46,038 nucleotides of DNA. Origin: Lachnospiraceae bacterium. GTDB lineage: Bacteria > Bacillota > Clostridia > Lachnospirales > Lachnospiraceae. The position numbers and the translations under genes are program-made. This document shows, one piece after another, positions 17,827-26,884 of the stretch. Location: positions 1 through 46,038 of the forward strand of contig JAAVZI010000053.1 of NCBI GenBank assembly GCA_022791575.1. Direction: 5' to 3'. Position 1 is the first letter of the stretch. Each line of letters begins with the position of its first letter. The notes under the pieces are model-generated. The model was not told the DNA's origin. It worked only from the letters and a program-made list of their open reading frames with translations, and searched no databases.

Positions 17827-19245
17827 ATGAATCAAAACTGGGAAACGATCCACCGCCAGACACCAGAATGGTTCCGCAATGCGAAGTTCGGCCTGTTCTT
17901 TCACTGGGGGCCTTATAGTGTTCCGGCCTATAAGAACGAATGGTACTCCCGAAATATGTATGCCAAGAAAAATGCCATCAACCGCCATCATGTCGAGACC
18001 TACGGTCCATTGAGTGAATTCGGCTACAAAGACTTTTATCCTATGATGACCGGTACGAAATTCGATGCCGAAGAATGGGCAGAACTCGTAGAGCGTTCCG
18101 GTGCGAAATATGCTGGGCCAGTTACCGAACATAGCGATAATTTTTCCATGTGGGACAGCCAAGTAAATGAAATAAACTGTGTAAATTATGGCCCCAAACG
18201 CGACATCTACGGTGAATGCGCAGAAGCCTTCCGTAAACGCGGAATTAAACTGCTGGCTACATTCCATCACCAATGGCTGTGGGGATGGTTTATGTCAAGC
18301 GATCCTGATGCAGATGTCTATGATCCGGCCAACGAAAAATATTATTGGAAAGCATTGCCATTAGAAACCAATCGCTATGCCCCTTACCGGCTTCCAGATC
18401 AGGAGTTTAATCAGATGTGGCTGTCCAAAGTCAATGAAGTAATTGATAAATATCATCCTGACGTACTATATTTTGACAGCCGTACGAACATTATTGACGA
18501 AAAATACCGCTATTCCATGGCCAAACATCTGTACGAAGATCCTTCCACAGTTTTAACGTATAAACAAGAGGATTTTCCAGCTGATGTCGGTGTTTATGAT
18601 ATTGAATGCGGACGTTTTGAAAAAGCCAAAGATTATGCTTGGCAGACCGATGACCGGTTAGAAGACAATGTCACCTGGTGTATGGTCCAAAATCCAAAAT
18701 ACAAGTCTGCTGTACGAATTATCCATCAGCTATGCGATATTGTATCCAAAAACGGTAATCTATTGTTAAATGTAGGCCCTTATGCAGATGGCTCTTTCCA
18801 TCCAGACGCTAAGAAGATTCTTTTTGAGATTGGAGACTGGCTGAAAATCAATGGAGAGGCCATCTATGATACCCGTCCATACAAAACTGCTGCTGAAGGC
18901 CCTACTGCTGTTCAAGACGCTAATTATACAGTAGAAATGGTCAATGCACAGGTTAATAATGAAGAAGGTGATGCCGGAGATATCAACCTTGGTGCATTTA
19001 CCGCCAAGGATTTCCGCTTTACTCAAAAGGATGGCTTCCTGTTTGCCATTGCTATGGGATGGCCATCTGACAGAACCCTAAAAATTAAGACCCTGAAAAC
19101 AGGAACTGAACACATTTCTTCGATTACCCTGCTGGGATATAATGGTCCATTGGAGTTCTGCCAGAATGAGGAATATCTGGAAGTAACGCTTCCAGAGCAG
19201 AAGCCATGCGAGCATGCATATGCTTTAAAAATCGCGATACAGTAA
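17827..19245 (+). CDS. GH29-family alpha-L-fucosidase, divergent
   Basis: About 472 residues. GH29 landmarks are FGLFFHWGPYSVPAY, EWYSRNMY, the nucleophile region HPDVLYFDSR (Asp217) and NGNLLLNVGPYADG. The usual fucose-binding KHHDGF motif reads EHSDNF here (His102 kept, the second His replaced by Ser103), and the following ATFHHQWLWGW also departs from the common form. Substrate preference may therefore differ from typical alpha-fucosidases. There is no signal peptide, so it should be cytoplasmic. The ATG at 17827 is chosen because AAAGGA lies 9 bases upstream; two earlier in-frame ATGs are poorer. It is followed after 17 bases by the HD-domain gene. Confidence 0.85.
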   Translation: MNQNWETIHRQTPEWFRNAKFGLFFHWGPYSVPAYKNEWYSRNMYAKKNAINRHHVETYGPLSEFGYKDFYPMMTGTKFDAEEWAELVERSGAKYAGPVTEHSDNFSMWDSQVNEINCVNYGPKRDIYGECAEAFRKRGIKLLATFHHQWLWGWFMSSDPDADVYDPANEKYYWKALPLETNRYAPYRLPDQEFNQMWLSKVNEVIDKYHPDVLYFDSRTNIIDEKYRYSMAKHLYEDPSTVLTYKQEDFPADVGVYDIECGRFEKAKDYAWQTDDRLEDNVTWCMVQNPKYKSAVRIIHQLCDIVSKNGNLLLNVGPYADGSFHPDAKKILFEIGDWLKINGEAIYDTRPYKTAAEGPTAVQDANYTVEMVNAQVNNEEGDAGDINLGAFTAKDFRFTQKDGFLFAIAMGWPSDRTLKIKTLKTGTEHISSITLLGYNGPLEFCQNEEYLEVTLPEQKPCEHAYALKIAIQ

Positions 19246-19262
19246 GGGAAGGAGAGTTCTTT

Positions 19263-20369
19263 ATGTTATTTAAGAAAACAGATGATTTAAAAGTGGGGAT
19301 GCGCCTTGCCAGACCAATTTACAACAGAAACGGAATCCTGCTCTATGAACGGAATTCTAAACTGACTTCACAGGGTATTACCAGCGTCCGCAATTTCGGA
19401 TTGATCGGTATCTATATCCTGGAACCTTCAGAACCAGTTCCGCCCATGTCACAAGATGATATAGAATTCGAACGTTTCCAGACGATTTCTAACTTTACAC
19501 TTAGAGATGAACTAAAGGCCATTCAGAATAAAAAAGAATCCAAAAAACTGCTTGATCTTGCCAACTCCATTATTAATTCTTATGGTGGGCTATATCATAA
19601 GATCAATTTTACACAGAATCTTAGAAGCCAGGAGGATTATACATATAAACATACATTAAACGTAGCTATTTTATGTGCATTAATGTCCCATCAGCTAGAA
19701 TTTACATTTGAGGAACAGTTAGATGTGGTTATGGCTGCACTCCTGCATGATATGCATAAATTATCGCTGCCTTCTTCTTATGCAGACAAGAAATTCAGCC
19801 AGATTTCTGAACAGGAAGAAAAGATTAAGCTGCAGAAGACTTTTCTTGATACCCAGGCGCAGTTTCAGCTGGACGTAAATATTACACCCAATACCAGAAC
19901 GATGATTAACCAGCTGCATAAGGAACTGCTGTCTGATAAATCGAAAAATGATGAAACGTTTCACCGCGGCACCAGAGTTTTGCAAGTTGCAGAAGCTTAC
20001 GATACTATGACTGCTATGAAATCCTATACCGAACCAACGTCAGAAGTAACTGCAATCCGTTCTCTGCTGAATAATCCAAAGCAATATGATTCAGAAAGTG
20101 TTACGGCTCTGGTAGAAAGTATCTATATTCTTGCTCCCGGAACCTGTGTTACTTTAACAGATAATGATAGAGGTATTGTAATTTCCGAAAATCATAACGA
20201 TGTTTTACGGCCGACCGTACTAAGTTTTCATAAGAATACGGTCTATGACCTTAGTTCCAAGTCTGTATTTAACAAAATACAGGTACTGGATGTTATGAAA
20301 ACACTGGATAACCGTTTTGTAATTGACGAAGAAGCGATTGCTAATTTCAAAGGAAATCCAACAGATTAA
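19263..20369 (+). CDS. Degenerate HD-domain (HD-GYP-like) protein
   Basis: 368 residues from an ATG with GGAAGGAGAG upstream. The N-terminal segment (VGMRLARPIYNRNGILLYERN, ending in IYIL) is the small domain often found ahead of HD-GYP domains. The HD core is recognisable: TYKHTLNVAILC, LLHDMHKLSLP, then VAEAYDTMTA. The HHExxDGxGYP signature that defines c-di-GMP phosphodiesterases is missing. The C-terminal ~80 residues contain a small beta-rich part (LAPGTCVTLTDNDRGIVI). It could be an inactive sensor, or an HD hydrolase of another nucleotide. It appears co-transcribed with the GH29 gene, an unexplained pairing, and is followed by a strong terminator. Confidence 0.8.
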   Translation: MLFKKTDDLKVGMRLARPIYNRNGILLYERNSKLTSQGITSVRNFGLIGIYILEPSEPVPPMSQDDIEFERFQTISNFTLRDELKAIQNKKESKKLLDLANSIINSYGGLYHKINFTQNLRSQEDYTYKHTLNVAILCALMSHQLEFTFEEQLDVVMAALLHDMHKLSLPSSYADKKFSQISEQEEKIKLQKTFLDTQAQFQLDVNITPNTRTMINQLHKELLSDKSKNDETFHRGTRVLQVAEAYDTMTAMKSYTEPTSEVTAIRSLLNNPKQYDSESVTALVESIYILAPGTCVTLTDNDRGIVISENHNDVLRPTVLSFHKNTVYDLSSKSVFNKIQVLDVMKTLDNRFVIDEEAIANFKGNPTD

Positions 20370-20379
20370 ACCATTATAA

Positions 20380-20421
20380 AAAAACTGCCATGTACACGTA
20401 AAGTACATGGCAGTTTTTTTA
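20380..20421. terminator. Bidirectional intrinsic terminator
   Basis: AAAACTGCCATGTAC, a 7-base loop and the exact complement GTACATGGCAGTTTT followed by TTTT. It ends the GH29/HD transcript; the A-run before the stem gives it a T-run on the minus strand too. Confidence 0.93.
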
Positions 20422-20440
20422 GAAATTTTTCCAAAAAGGG

Positions 20441-20469
20441 TTGCATTTCTCTCCAAATGGATGTAATAT
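20441..20469 (+). promoter_or_regulatory. Promoter of the hemolysin-III family gene
   Basis: TTGCAT (20441-20446), a 17-base spacer and TAATAT (20464-20469). The transcript would start near 20476, just before the 23-base palindrome, and have a leader of about 150 bases. Confidence 0.6.
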
Positions 20470-20482
20470 ATAAATATAACAG

Positions 20483-20505
20483 TATGTAGTTTTGAAAACT
20501 ACATA
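20483..20505. promoter_or_regulatory. Perfect 23-base palindrome, operator or leader hairpin
   Basis: TATGTAGTTTT, a single central G, and the exact complement AAAACTACATA. It starts about 14 bases after the predicted -10, so it could be a repressor site at the transcription start or a hairpin at the RNA 5' end. No T-run follows, so it is not a terminator. Confidence 0.55.
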
Positions 20506-20624
20506 TAATAATACCATAAAAATAAAATCTAGTTCTAACCTGATAATTACTGTCATAGGATATGCCGTATGGTACATACTGCATAAGACGACAGACAACA
20601 ATATTTCATCCAGGAGGTAAGCTT

Positions 20625-21287
20625 ATGAAAACATTAACCAAAATATTTAAAGATCCGGGAAGCGCCATTACACATTTTTTGGGAATGGCATTTGCGCTTA
20701 TTATCGCAGTTCCCCTGCTTTCCAAAGCAACTGACAACGTGCATATGGTATCTATGGCCATCTTTGTAGTAAGCATGTTTCTGCTTTATAGTGCCAGTAC
20801 TACTTATCATACGTTCGATATCTCTGAATCCGTCAATACGATATTAAAGAAAATTGATCATATGATGATATTTGTATTAATTGCTGGTTCCTATACTCCA
20901 GTCTGTCTGATTGTACTTCATGGACGGACTGGCTACATTCTGCTTTCCATTGTCTGGGGCATTGCATTGATTGGTATTATCATTAAATCTGTATGGGTAT
21001 TCTGTCCCAAATGGTTCTCCTCTATTCTGTATATTGCCATGGGCTGGACATGCGTATTTGCATTTTCTCCCATGCTGGATGTACTAAGCAAGGAAGCATT
21101 TGGCTGGCTGCTGGCAGGCGGAATCCTCTACACCATCGGAGGCGTTATCTATGCACTGAAACTGCCGATATTTAATGAAAATCACAAATTCATTAATTCC
21201 CATGTTGTATTTCATATATTTGTACTGGCTGGCAGTGCTTGTCACTTTATGTTTATGTACCGCTATGTTGTACAAATGCCAGTCTGA
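20625..21287 (+). CDS. Hemolysin III / PAQR family membrane protein (YqfA-like)
   Basis: 220 residues with seven hydrophobic helices. The family's metal-binding pattern is present: a Ser and a His in STTYHTF, Asp in KIDHMMIF and a C-terminal His pair in HVVFHIFVLAGSACHF. PAQR/hemolysin III proteins are thought to be Zn-dependent membrane hydrolases or receptors; bacterial function is poorly known. The ATG at 20625 is chosen because AGGAGGT lies 7 bases upstream; the longer frame from 20562 lacks a site. It stands alone between two terminators. Confidence 0.9.
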   Translation: MKTLTKIFKDPGSAITHFLGMAFALIIAVPLLSKATDNVHMVSMAIFVVSMFLLYSASTTYHTFDISESVNTILKKIDHMMIFVLIAGSYTPVCLIVLHGRTGYILLSIVWGIALIGIIIKSVWVFCPKWFSSILYIAMGWTCVFAFSPMLDVLSKEAFGWLLAGGILYTIGGVIYALKLPIFNENHKFINSHVVFHIFVLAGSACHFMFMYRYVVQMPV

Positions 21288-21311
21288 TAAAGATCTATCA
21301 TAAACAACACC

Positions 21312-21382
21312 AAAAAGAGACCTGCTGCCAAATTCCATGCCATGAAGTTAATATGGAATCTGAATGGAGAGGTCTCTTTTTT
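21312..21382. terminator. Bidirectional terminator between convergent genes
   Basis: AAAAAGAGACCT pairs with AGGTCTCTTTTTT across about 47 bases, and an inner ATTCCAT/ATGGAAT pair extends the structure. It separates the hemolysin-III gene from the convergent regulator gene. Confidence 0.8.
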
Positions 21383-21404
21383 CTGTATTAAAACTATTCA
21401 AATC

Positions 21405-23408
21405 CTATGCACAGGAATCGGTCTTTTCCTCCTGGACTCCCGTCTCATATTGGGAACAGAGCTCAAATCTGGTAGAACTATCCAAACGATAATACTGCTG
21501 CTCTACCCGTTTTATAAAACTCTGCAGATTTCTATCCTGTGATTCTGGAAGAATGAGCAGATACTGAGAACTGCTTAGCCGAATATCGCTGTCGCTGTCT
21601 CTTAAAGCCTCCATAGCCGCCAATTCCAGATTATTCATAGAATCTTTGCCAAAACTATACTCCTCCAGATTCTCCCTAACTGGTTCCAATTCAAATAAGA
21701 TCAAAGAACAGGACCGATTGCTCTCCCTGATAAAATCTGCTATCTGATCCAGTATCCGAATCAGTTTTTTATTTCCCGGTACAGCGCCTTTCTTTCGTTC
21801 TTCCTCTGAAAACAGGCACTTAATCAGACGACCAAGTCCCTTATTCTCCTGTACATCTTCGTCTGCTGCCGTATGATAGAACGCATAGGAATTCTCACCA
21901 GCATTTTTAGCAAAATACAAAGCACGGTCTGCATTGCTGAAAATCTGTTCAAAATCTTTACCGTCACATACTGTTCTGGAAATTCCAATGTAGATATTAC
22001 AAAATTCCATAACCGAAATCTTTTTCTTTGTTTTCTCGAAATCCTCGACTACCTTATTTACATATTCCAGAATCTCTTCCTTCTCACTCTGTCTGAGCAG
22101 ACAGACACCAAAAGAACCACCGCATACCCGATAAGCAAAGTCATCTTCTTTCAGATTCCGACTGATTATTCCTGCCACAACCTCCAAGACATAATCGCCC
22201 TGCACTCTGCCATATACTTTATTCAACCGGCGGAAATTCCCAATATCAATCAGGCAATACGTATAATCCTCTTTAGCCGGAATCTGTCCGATCAGTTCCA
22301 TTCCATATTCTTTATGATACAATCCTGAAATGTAATCATGGGTGGTTTGAAACTCATCAATAAACTTCTGTTTATTAAGAATTTCCGGCATGCGCTCTTC
22401 TTTCTCTTCCGAATTGTCACTCTCAGTCCCTTCGCTTCTAGTAAGAATATCTACAAATATTCCTCCAATCTTAGGATCAAACTGAGTACCTAAGCCTTTC
22501 TTCAATTCGTCTATTACGACCTTATTACTCAGTTTCTTACGATAAACCCGGTTGCTGGTCATAGCGTCATACGCATCAGCTACAGCAATCACTCTTGCAT
22601 ATATGGGAATTTCTTCTCCCTTCAGACCATTGGGATAGCCCCGTCCATCATACCGTTCATGATGATATCTAGCTGCAATAAACGCATTCTGCATACTATG
22701 TATATCCTTGAGAATTTCTCCACCCGTAACGGTATGCTGTTTAATTATGGAAAATTCATCATCCGTCAGCCTTCCAGGCTTATTTAAAATAGAATCCGGA
22801 ATACCAATTTTACCAATGTCGTGAAGCAAAGCAATATTATATAAGAGCTGAACCTCTTCTTCACTCCAGCCCATTTCCTTAGCAATCACGGCAGAATACT
22901 CTGCTACACGCTCTGAATGCCCTTTTGTATAAGCATCCTTGGCATCAATCGTATTGGCAATCGCCATAATGGACTGCAGAACAACTGTTTCTGCCTCCCT
23001 GGTCTTATTAAACACCTGGATTTCCAGCTCATTTCTCAGCTCCCAGAACTCCAGCGTTTTCCGAATACGTTCCAACAATACTCCCGATGCAAACGGCTTT
23101 GTAATAAAATCCGCTGCTCCATGAATAAAACACTCTTTCTCAGTTGTCGGGTCATGTTCGGCTGTCAGAATAATTACCGGAATCCTTTTCAGTCTCTCAT
23201 CCTTCTGCATTTCATCCAGCACTTCAATCCCCATCATGCCCGGCATGATATTATCCAACAAAACCAGATCCGGAGTTATCCTTGCAAGACGCCTTAGTGC
23301 ACTTTCTCCCGATGTTGCAAGGATAATGTCGTATTCCGGCTTCAGAAATTCTTTTTGTATTGCCAGATTATTTTTATCATCATCTACAATCATAATAACT
23401 TTAGACAT
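21405..23408 (-). CDS. Response regulator with HD-GYP and degenerate GGDEF domains
   Basis: About 667 residues. A receiver (Asp52 in LLDNIMPG, Lys in ITKPF) is followed by a coiled coil and a complete HD-GYP domain (GHSERVAEYS, LLHDIGKIGIP, HHERYDGRGYP, ADAYDAMTSNRVY), the signature of a c-di-GMP phosphodiesterase. A GGDEF-type domain follows in which the active loop reads CGGSF, so cyclase activity is unlikely. A last ~120-residue segment (CSLILFELEP, SSSQYLLIL) looks like a second, more eroded GGDEF fold. GGAGG lies 8 bases before the ATG at 23408. It stands alone, 45 bases downstream of hisS. Likely role: phosphorylation-controlled breakdown of c-di-GMP in the cytoplasm. Confidence 0.88.
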   Translation of the reverse strand: MSKVIMIVDDDKNNLAIQKEFLKPEYDIILATSGESALRRLARITPDLVLLDNIMPGMMGIEVLDEMQKDERLKRIPVIILTAEHDPTTEKECFIHGAADFITKPFASGVLLERIRKTLEFWELRNELEIQVFNKTREAETVVLQSIMAIANTIDAKDAYTKGHSERVAEYSAVIAKEMGWSEEEVQLLYNIALLHDIGKIGIPDSILNKPGRLTDDEFSIIKQHTVTGGEILKDIHSMQNAFIAARYHHERYDGRGYPNGLKGEEIPIYARVIAVADAYDAMTSNRVYRKKLSNKVVIDELKKGLGTQFDPKIGGIFVDILTRSEGTESDNSEEKEERMPEILNKQKFIDEFQTTHDYISGLYHKEYGMELIGQIPAKEDYTYCLIDIGNFRRLNKVYGRVQGDYVLEVVAGIISRNLKEDDFAYRVCGGSFGVCLLRQSEKEEILEYVNKVVEDFEKTKKKISVMEFCNIYIGISRTVCDGKDFEQIFSNADRALYFAKNAGENSYAFYHTAADEDVQENKGLGRLIKCLFSEEERKKGAVPGNKKLIRILDQIADFIRESNRSCSLILFELEPVRENLEEYSFGKDSMNNLELAAMEALRDSDSDIRLSSSQYLLILPESQDRNLQSFIKRVEQQYYRLDSSTRFELCSQYETGVQEEKTDSCA

Positions 23409-23452
23409 TTTCATTCCTCCCTTATCGAAAATAGGTTTTATTCATTTAACTA

Positions 23453-24694
23453 CTACTTCTGTAAATCCTTCTCCTCTATTTCTGTTTCCTTCAAAATAAA
23501 TGCCTTATCATATTTAAGCTGAGTCAGCTGATTTAACTGTTTCCCCAGCTTTTTCCCACGCTCTAATAACGTAATATCAAATGCTTCACGTTTACCTTCT
23601 GCAAATTCCATCGCCTTTAAAATTGCTTCCTTATTATAGATGACAGCTGCTCTCTGCTTGAATGATGGAATCTCATACTGATTCGCCATCAGGATACTGA
23701 CAATCCTTTCGAATCCAATGGAAAATCCTACTGCAGGAATATGTTCATTTAAAAATTTTCCTACCATATTGTCATATCTTCCGCCACCACCAATGGAGCT
23801 TCCGAATTCAGGGCTTTCAATCTCAAATACCGTACCCGTATAATATCCCTGTCCTCTGACAAGAGAACTATCAAACTGCAGCCGGTAATCTCCATTGGCC
23901 AGCTGCTCTGACTTAGTAATGATAGATTGAAGATTATCTACATATTCCTGACTGCTGCAATATTCTCCTGCCTCTTCCAAAGTAATTTCCCCTCGTTCGA
24001 GTATTCTCTGGAATTTCTCAATAGCTTCCCCGGCAAATCCTTTTTCCTTCAATTCCTCTATCACGCCGGATACCTGAATCTTCGCCAGTTTATCATAAGT
24101 AATGCAGACACTGTCCAGCTGTTCCTCAGTAAATCCTGCCGATAACAGCATATCTTTTAAAATCCTTTTATCATTAATTTTTATAATGAAATTCTTAATA
24201 TTAATATTCAGCAACGCTTTGGCAGTGACATAGATCAGCTCAATCTCTGCATTTATAGAGTCTGTACCGATAATATCAATATCACATTGAACAAACTCTC
24301 TTAAACGGCCCTTTTGTGGTCTCTCCGCACGAAAAACCCGATCTGTCTGAATACATTTAAAAGGAGCTGGTAAAGCTGCTCTGTTGTTGGCATAATATCT
24401 GGTCAGCGGCAGTGTCAGATCATAACGCAGGCCCAGATCCGCTAATGCTTCCATCTGTCCGTTTTCTACTGCCTTTTTAAACTTATCGCCTCTTTTCAGG
24501 ACTTTGAAAATCAGCCCCAGGTTCTCTCCGCCCTCACTCTTATCAAGATTCTCGATATCTTCCAAAATAGGAGTCTGAATTCTCTCAAACCCACAGGACT
24601 GGTATGTCTGCACAATTTCATTCTGCAGATAATTCCGCAGACGAACCTCAGCTGGAAGAAAATCATTCGTTCCCTTAACCGGTGTGGCTTTCAT
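23453..24694 (-). CDS. hisS: Histidyl-tRNA synthetase
   Basis: HisRS charges tRNA-His with histidine. At 413 residues it has the class II motifs: GTNDFLP at the N-terminus, RYDLTLPLTRYYA, motif 2 in FRAERPQKGRLREFVQCDIDIIG, the histidine loop GQGYYTGTVFEI, GGGGRYDNMVG and motif 3 VGFSIGFERI. The C-terminal anticodon-binding part (about residues 330-413) is present but on the short side. An alternative is the regulatory paralogue HisZ, but it keeps the catalytic Arg-rich motif 2 and the His-binding loops, which HisZ often loses. No T-box is visible upstream; a direct promoter is. Confidence 0.88.
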   Translation of the reverse strand: MKATPVKGTNDFLPAEVRLRNYLQNEIVQTYQSCGFERIQTPILEDIENLDKSEGGENLGLIFKVLKRGDKFKKAVENGQMEALADLGLRYDLTLPLTRYYANNRAALPAPFKCIQTDRVFRAERPQKGRLREFVQCDIDIIGTDSINAEIELIYVTAKALLNINIKNFIIKINDKRILKDMLLSAGFTEEQLDSVCITYDKLAKIQVSGVIEELKEKGFAGEAIEKFQRILERGEITLEEAGEYCSSQEYVDNLQSIITKSEQLANGDYRLQFDSSLVRGQGYYTGTVFEIESPEFGSSIGGGGRYDNMVGKFLNEHIPAVGFSIGFERIVSILMANQYEIPSFKQRAAVIYNKEAILKAMEFAEGKREAFDITLLERGKKLGKQLNQLTQLKYDKAFILKETEIEEKDLQK

Positions 24695-24741
24695 AGTACA
24701 TCCCTCTCTTTTTCATAGTTATAGATTATAATTCTTTACCT

Positions 24742-24770
24742 AGTATACTTGAAGTCATGCAAAATTTCAA
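24742..24770 (-). promoter_or_regulatory. Promoter of hisS
   Basis: TTGAAA (24765-24770), a 17-base spacer and TATACT (24742-24747) on the minus strand, giving a leader of about 40 bases, too short for a T-box. Confidence 0.7.
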
Positions 24771-24869
24771 TCTATCTTCATAAAAAATACATAAAATTTA
24801 TCATAATTCTAATTATCTGAATACTCATAATATCATTTCTCTATTTTTTATCTTTTATTTTATTTTTTA

Positions 24870-24898
24870 TTGCAGGATCATATAAATTATGGTATTCT
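24870..24898 (+). promoter_or_regulatory. Promoter of the Cache chemoreceptor gene
   Basis: TTGCAG (24870-24875), a 17-base spacer and TATTCT (24893-24898). It lies in the very AT-rich 253-base gap shared with hisS and would drive both the receptor and the FMN lipoprotein. Confidence 0.55.
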
Positions 24899-24947
24899 GA
24901 AAATATATCACCTTATGTAAAATATATTCATCAAAAGGAGTTGTGAC

Positions 24948-26867
24948 ATGAAGAAATACCGCAATTTAAAGCAAAAAATCATTTTCTATGTAATGTCTGT
25001 ATCCATTACTGCTGCCCTAATTATCATCCTTGTTATGTCTTTCGGCAGTATCCGTTCTACCAATACAGTTTTATTGGACAATACACAGATTACTGCACGG
25101 ATTGCTGCACAGAACGTAAGTTCTAATCTGCATCTTCTTACTGAACGAATGTATAATTTTTCTAAAGAATCCATTTTTCTTGACAGCCGTATATCTGCCA
25201 AGGACAAACAAGCTCGTTTTGAAGAAATCAAACAGCAGATTGAATTTGTATGGCTTTCTGCCTATGATACCAAAGGCCAAAAATTGTATGGCGATGATAC
25301 CGCTCCTGACTCTATTGCTGATATGGAATATTTCTCCAAGATGACCCAGTCAGGCAATCTTGTTATTGGAGAACCCTATTATAAGAACCAGATCCTGCAG
25401 CTTTGTGTTGGTGTGCCATTAGCCGACAAAAATGGAGTAACTGCCTATCTGGTTGGAAGTTATAAATATGATATTCTAAATGATGTCCTAAGCCAACTGG
25501 TTCTGGGCAGTAGCGGAAGTGCTTATATTATTAATGATACTGGAATGATTATCGGAGACCGCCAGATGAGTAATGTCGGCAAAAATAAAAATCTTTCGGA
25601 CCTCTATCCGGTATTTGCTGAACCCGAATACATAAATAAAATTACGGCTTTCCAGACTGGCTCTACCGTAATCAAACTGGGATCACAAAAGCAATATATT
25701 GGCTACTCTCCTATAGCAGGAACTAACTGGACTCTTCTTATTCATGCACCCAGACATGAATTTATGGGAACTACCTATTGGTCCATAGGTCTCTCGATTG
25801 TATTGTCCCTGATTCTGCTGCTGACCGCTGCGGCCATCATGGTTCCAATTTCCCATAAAATATCTCATCCGCTGTCCGAAGCTGCTAGACGCTTAAAAGC
25901 CTTATCAGACGGTGATCTGACTCAGGAAGTGCTTCTATCGGACACAAAAGATGAAACCAGTATTTTGACTGAAGCACTATCCAGAACTATTATCAGCCTG
26001 AAAGCATACATAGAAGACATAGAGACCTGCCTGAGTACACTGGCAAAAGGAGATTATACCATCCGTATTCCAGATCATTTTCATGGGGATTTTTCCTCTA
26101 TTCGAAATTCCCTAGCTAATATCACCAATGCTCTGAATCACACCATGCTCCGAATGAATCAGTCATCCAAAGAAGTTTCTGATTGTGCCAAACAGCTTTT
26201 AGACGGCTCTAAAGAACAGTCCATACTGCTGGCAGATATGAAGGATAATATGTCTGCCATTACATCATCGATTGAACATAATAAAGAAAATGTATTGCAA
26301 ATTGAAAATTTTGCGAAAATGGCAACTGAGAAAACTTCGCTTGGCAGCAATTATATGCAGAGTATGTTGGATGCGATGTCGCAAATCCATACTACCGTTA
26401 ATGAAATCTCCAAAGTCAGTCTGATGATTGAAGACATTGCCCGTCAGACGCATCTGCTATCTCTGAATGCTTCTGTAGAAGCTGCCAGAGCTGGTACTGC
26501 CGGAGATGGTTTTGCTGTAGTTGCCAGTGAAATCAACCAGCTTTCCACTCAGACTGCCGATGCGCTTCAGGAAACCAGTGCTTTAATCAGCCGCTCTTCT
26601 GAAACCATTCAGGCCGGTCTTACCACTGCCAACCAGACTGCCAATACATTCCAGGAAATTGCTAATCTTACACAGCAATACTGGGATATCTCCAGCCGCC
26701 TGTCGGATACTGTCAGCCAGCAGACCGATGCCGTAGAACATGCCAATAATCATCTGCTTATGCTTCAGGAGATTGCCGGTAAAAATGATCAGATGGCGGC
26801 AGAATCTTTATCACAGGCAGAACTATTAAGAGACTATGTATTACAAGTACGAATTAAAGAATTTTAA
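24948..26867 (+). CDS. Methyl-accepting chemotaxis protein with double Cache sensor
   Basis: The 639-residue receptor has a first membrane helix at about residues 13-35. An external Cache-type domain of about 240 residues follows ([61 protein letters not shown]). A second membrane helix lies at about 277-300, then a HAMP domain ([18 protein letters not shown]) and a signalling hairpin with the tip [25 protein letters not shown]. Cache domains bind amino acids, organic acids and similar small ligands outside the cell. AAAAGGAG precedes the ATG. It is divergent from hisS and 17 bases upstream of an FMN lipoprotein; the che operon that could read it starts 0.5 kb away on the other strand. Confidence 0.93.
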   Translation: MKKYRNLKQKIIFYVMSVSITAALIIILVMSFGSIRSTNTVLLDNTQITARIAAQNVSSNLHLLTERMYNFSKESIFLDSRISAKDKQARFEEIKQQIEFVWLSAYDTKGQKLYGDDTAPDSIADMEYFSKMTQSGNLVIGEPYYKNQILQLCVGVPLADKNGVTAYLVGSYKYDILNDVLSQLVLGSSGSAYIINDTGMIIGDRQMSNVGKNKNLSDLYPVFAEPEYINKITAFQTGSTVIKLGSQKQYIGYSPIAGTNWTLLIHAPRHEFMGTTYWSIGLSIVLSLILLLTAAAIMVPISHKISHPLSEAARRLKALSDGDLTQEVLLSDTKDETSILTEALSRTIISLKAYIEDIETCLSTLAKGDYTIRIPDHFHGDFSSIRNSLANITNALNHTMLRMNQSSKEVSDCAKQLLDGSKEQSILLADMKDNMSAITSSIEHNKENVLQIENFAKMATEKTSLGSNYMQSMLDAMSQIHTTVNEISKVSLMIEDIARQTHLLSLNASVEAARAGTAGDGFAVVASEINQLSTQTADALQETSALISRSSETIQAGLTTANQTANTFQEIANLTQQYWDISSRLSDTVSQQTDAVEHANNHLLMLQEIAGKNDQMAAESLSQAELLRDYVLQVRIKEF

Positions 26868-26884
26868 TAATTGGGAGGTTATGA

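Noticed and set aside
24695-24947. T-box leader for hisS
   Set aside because: No GGGTGGNACCGCG-like motif or terminator is present, and the promoter leaves only about 40 bases of leader.
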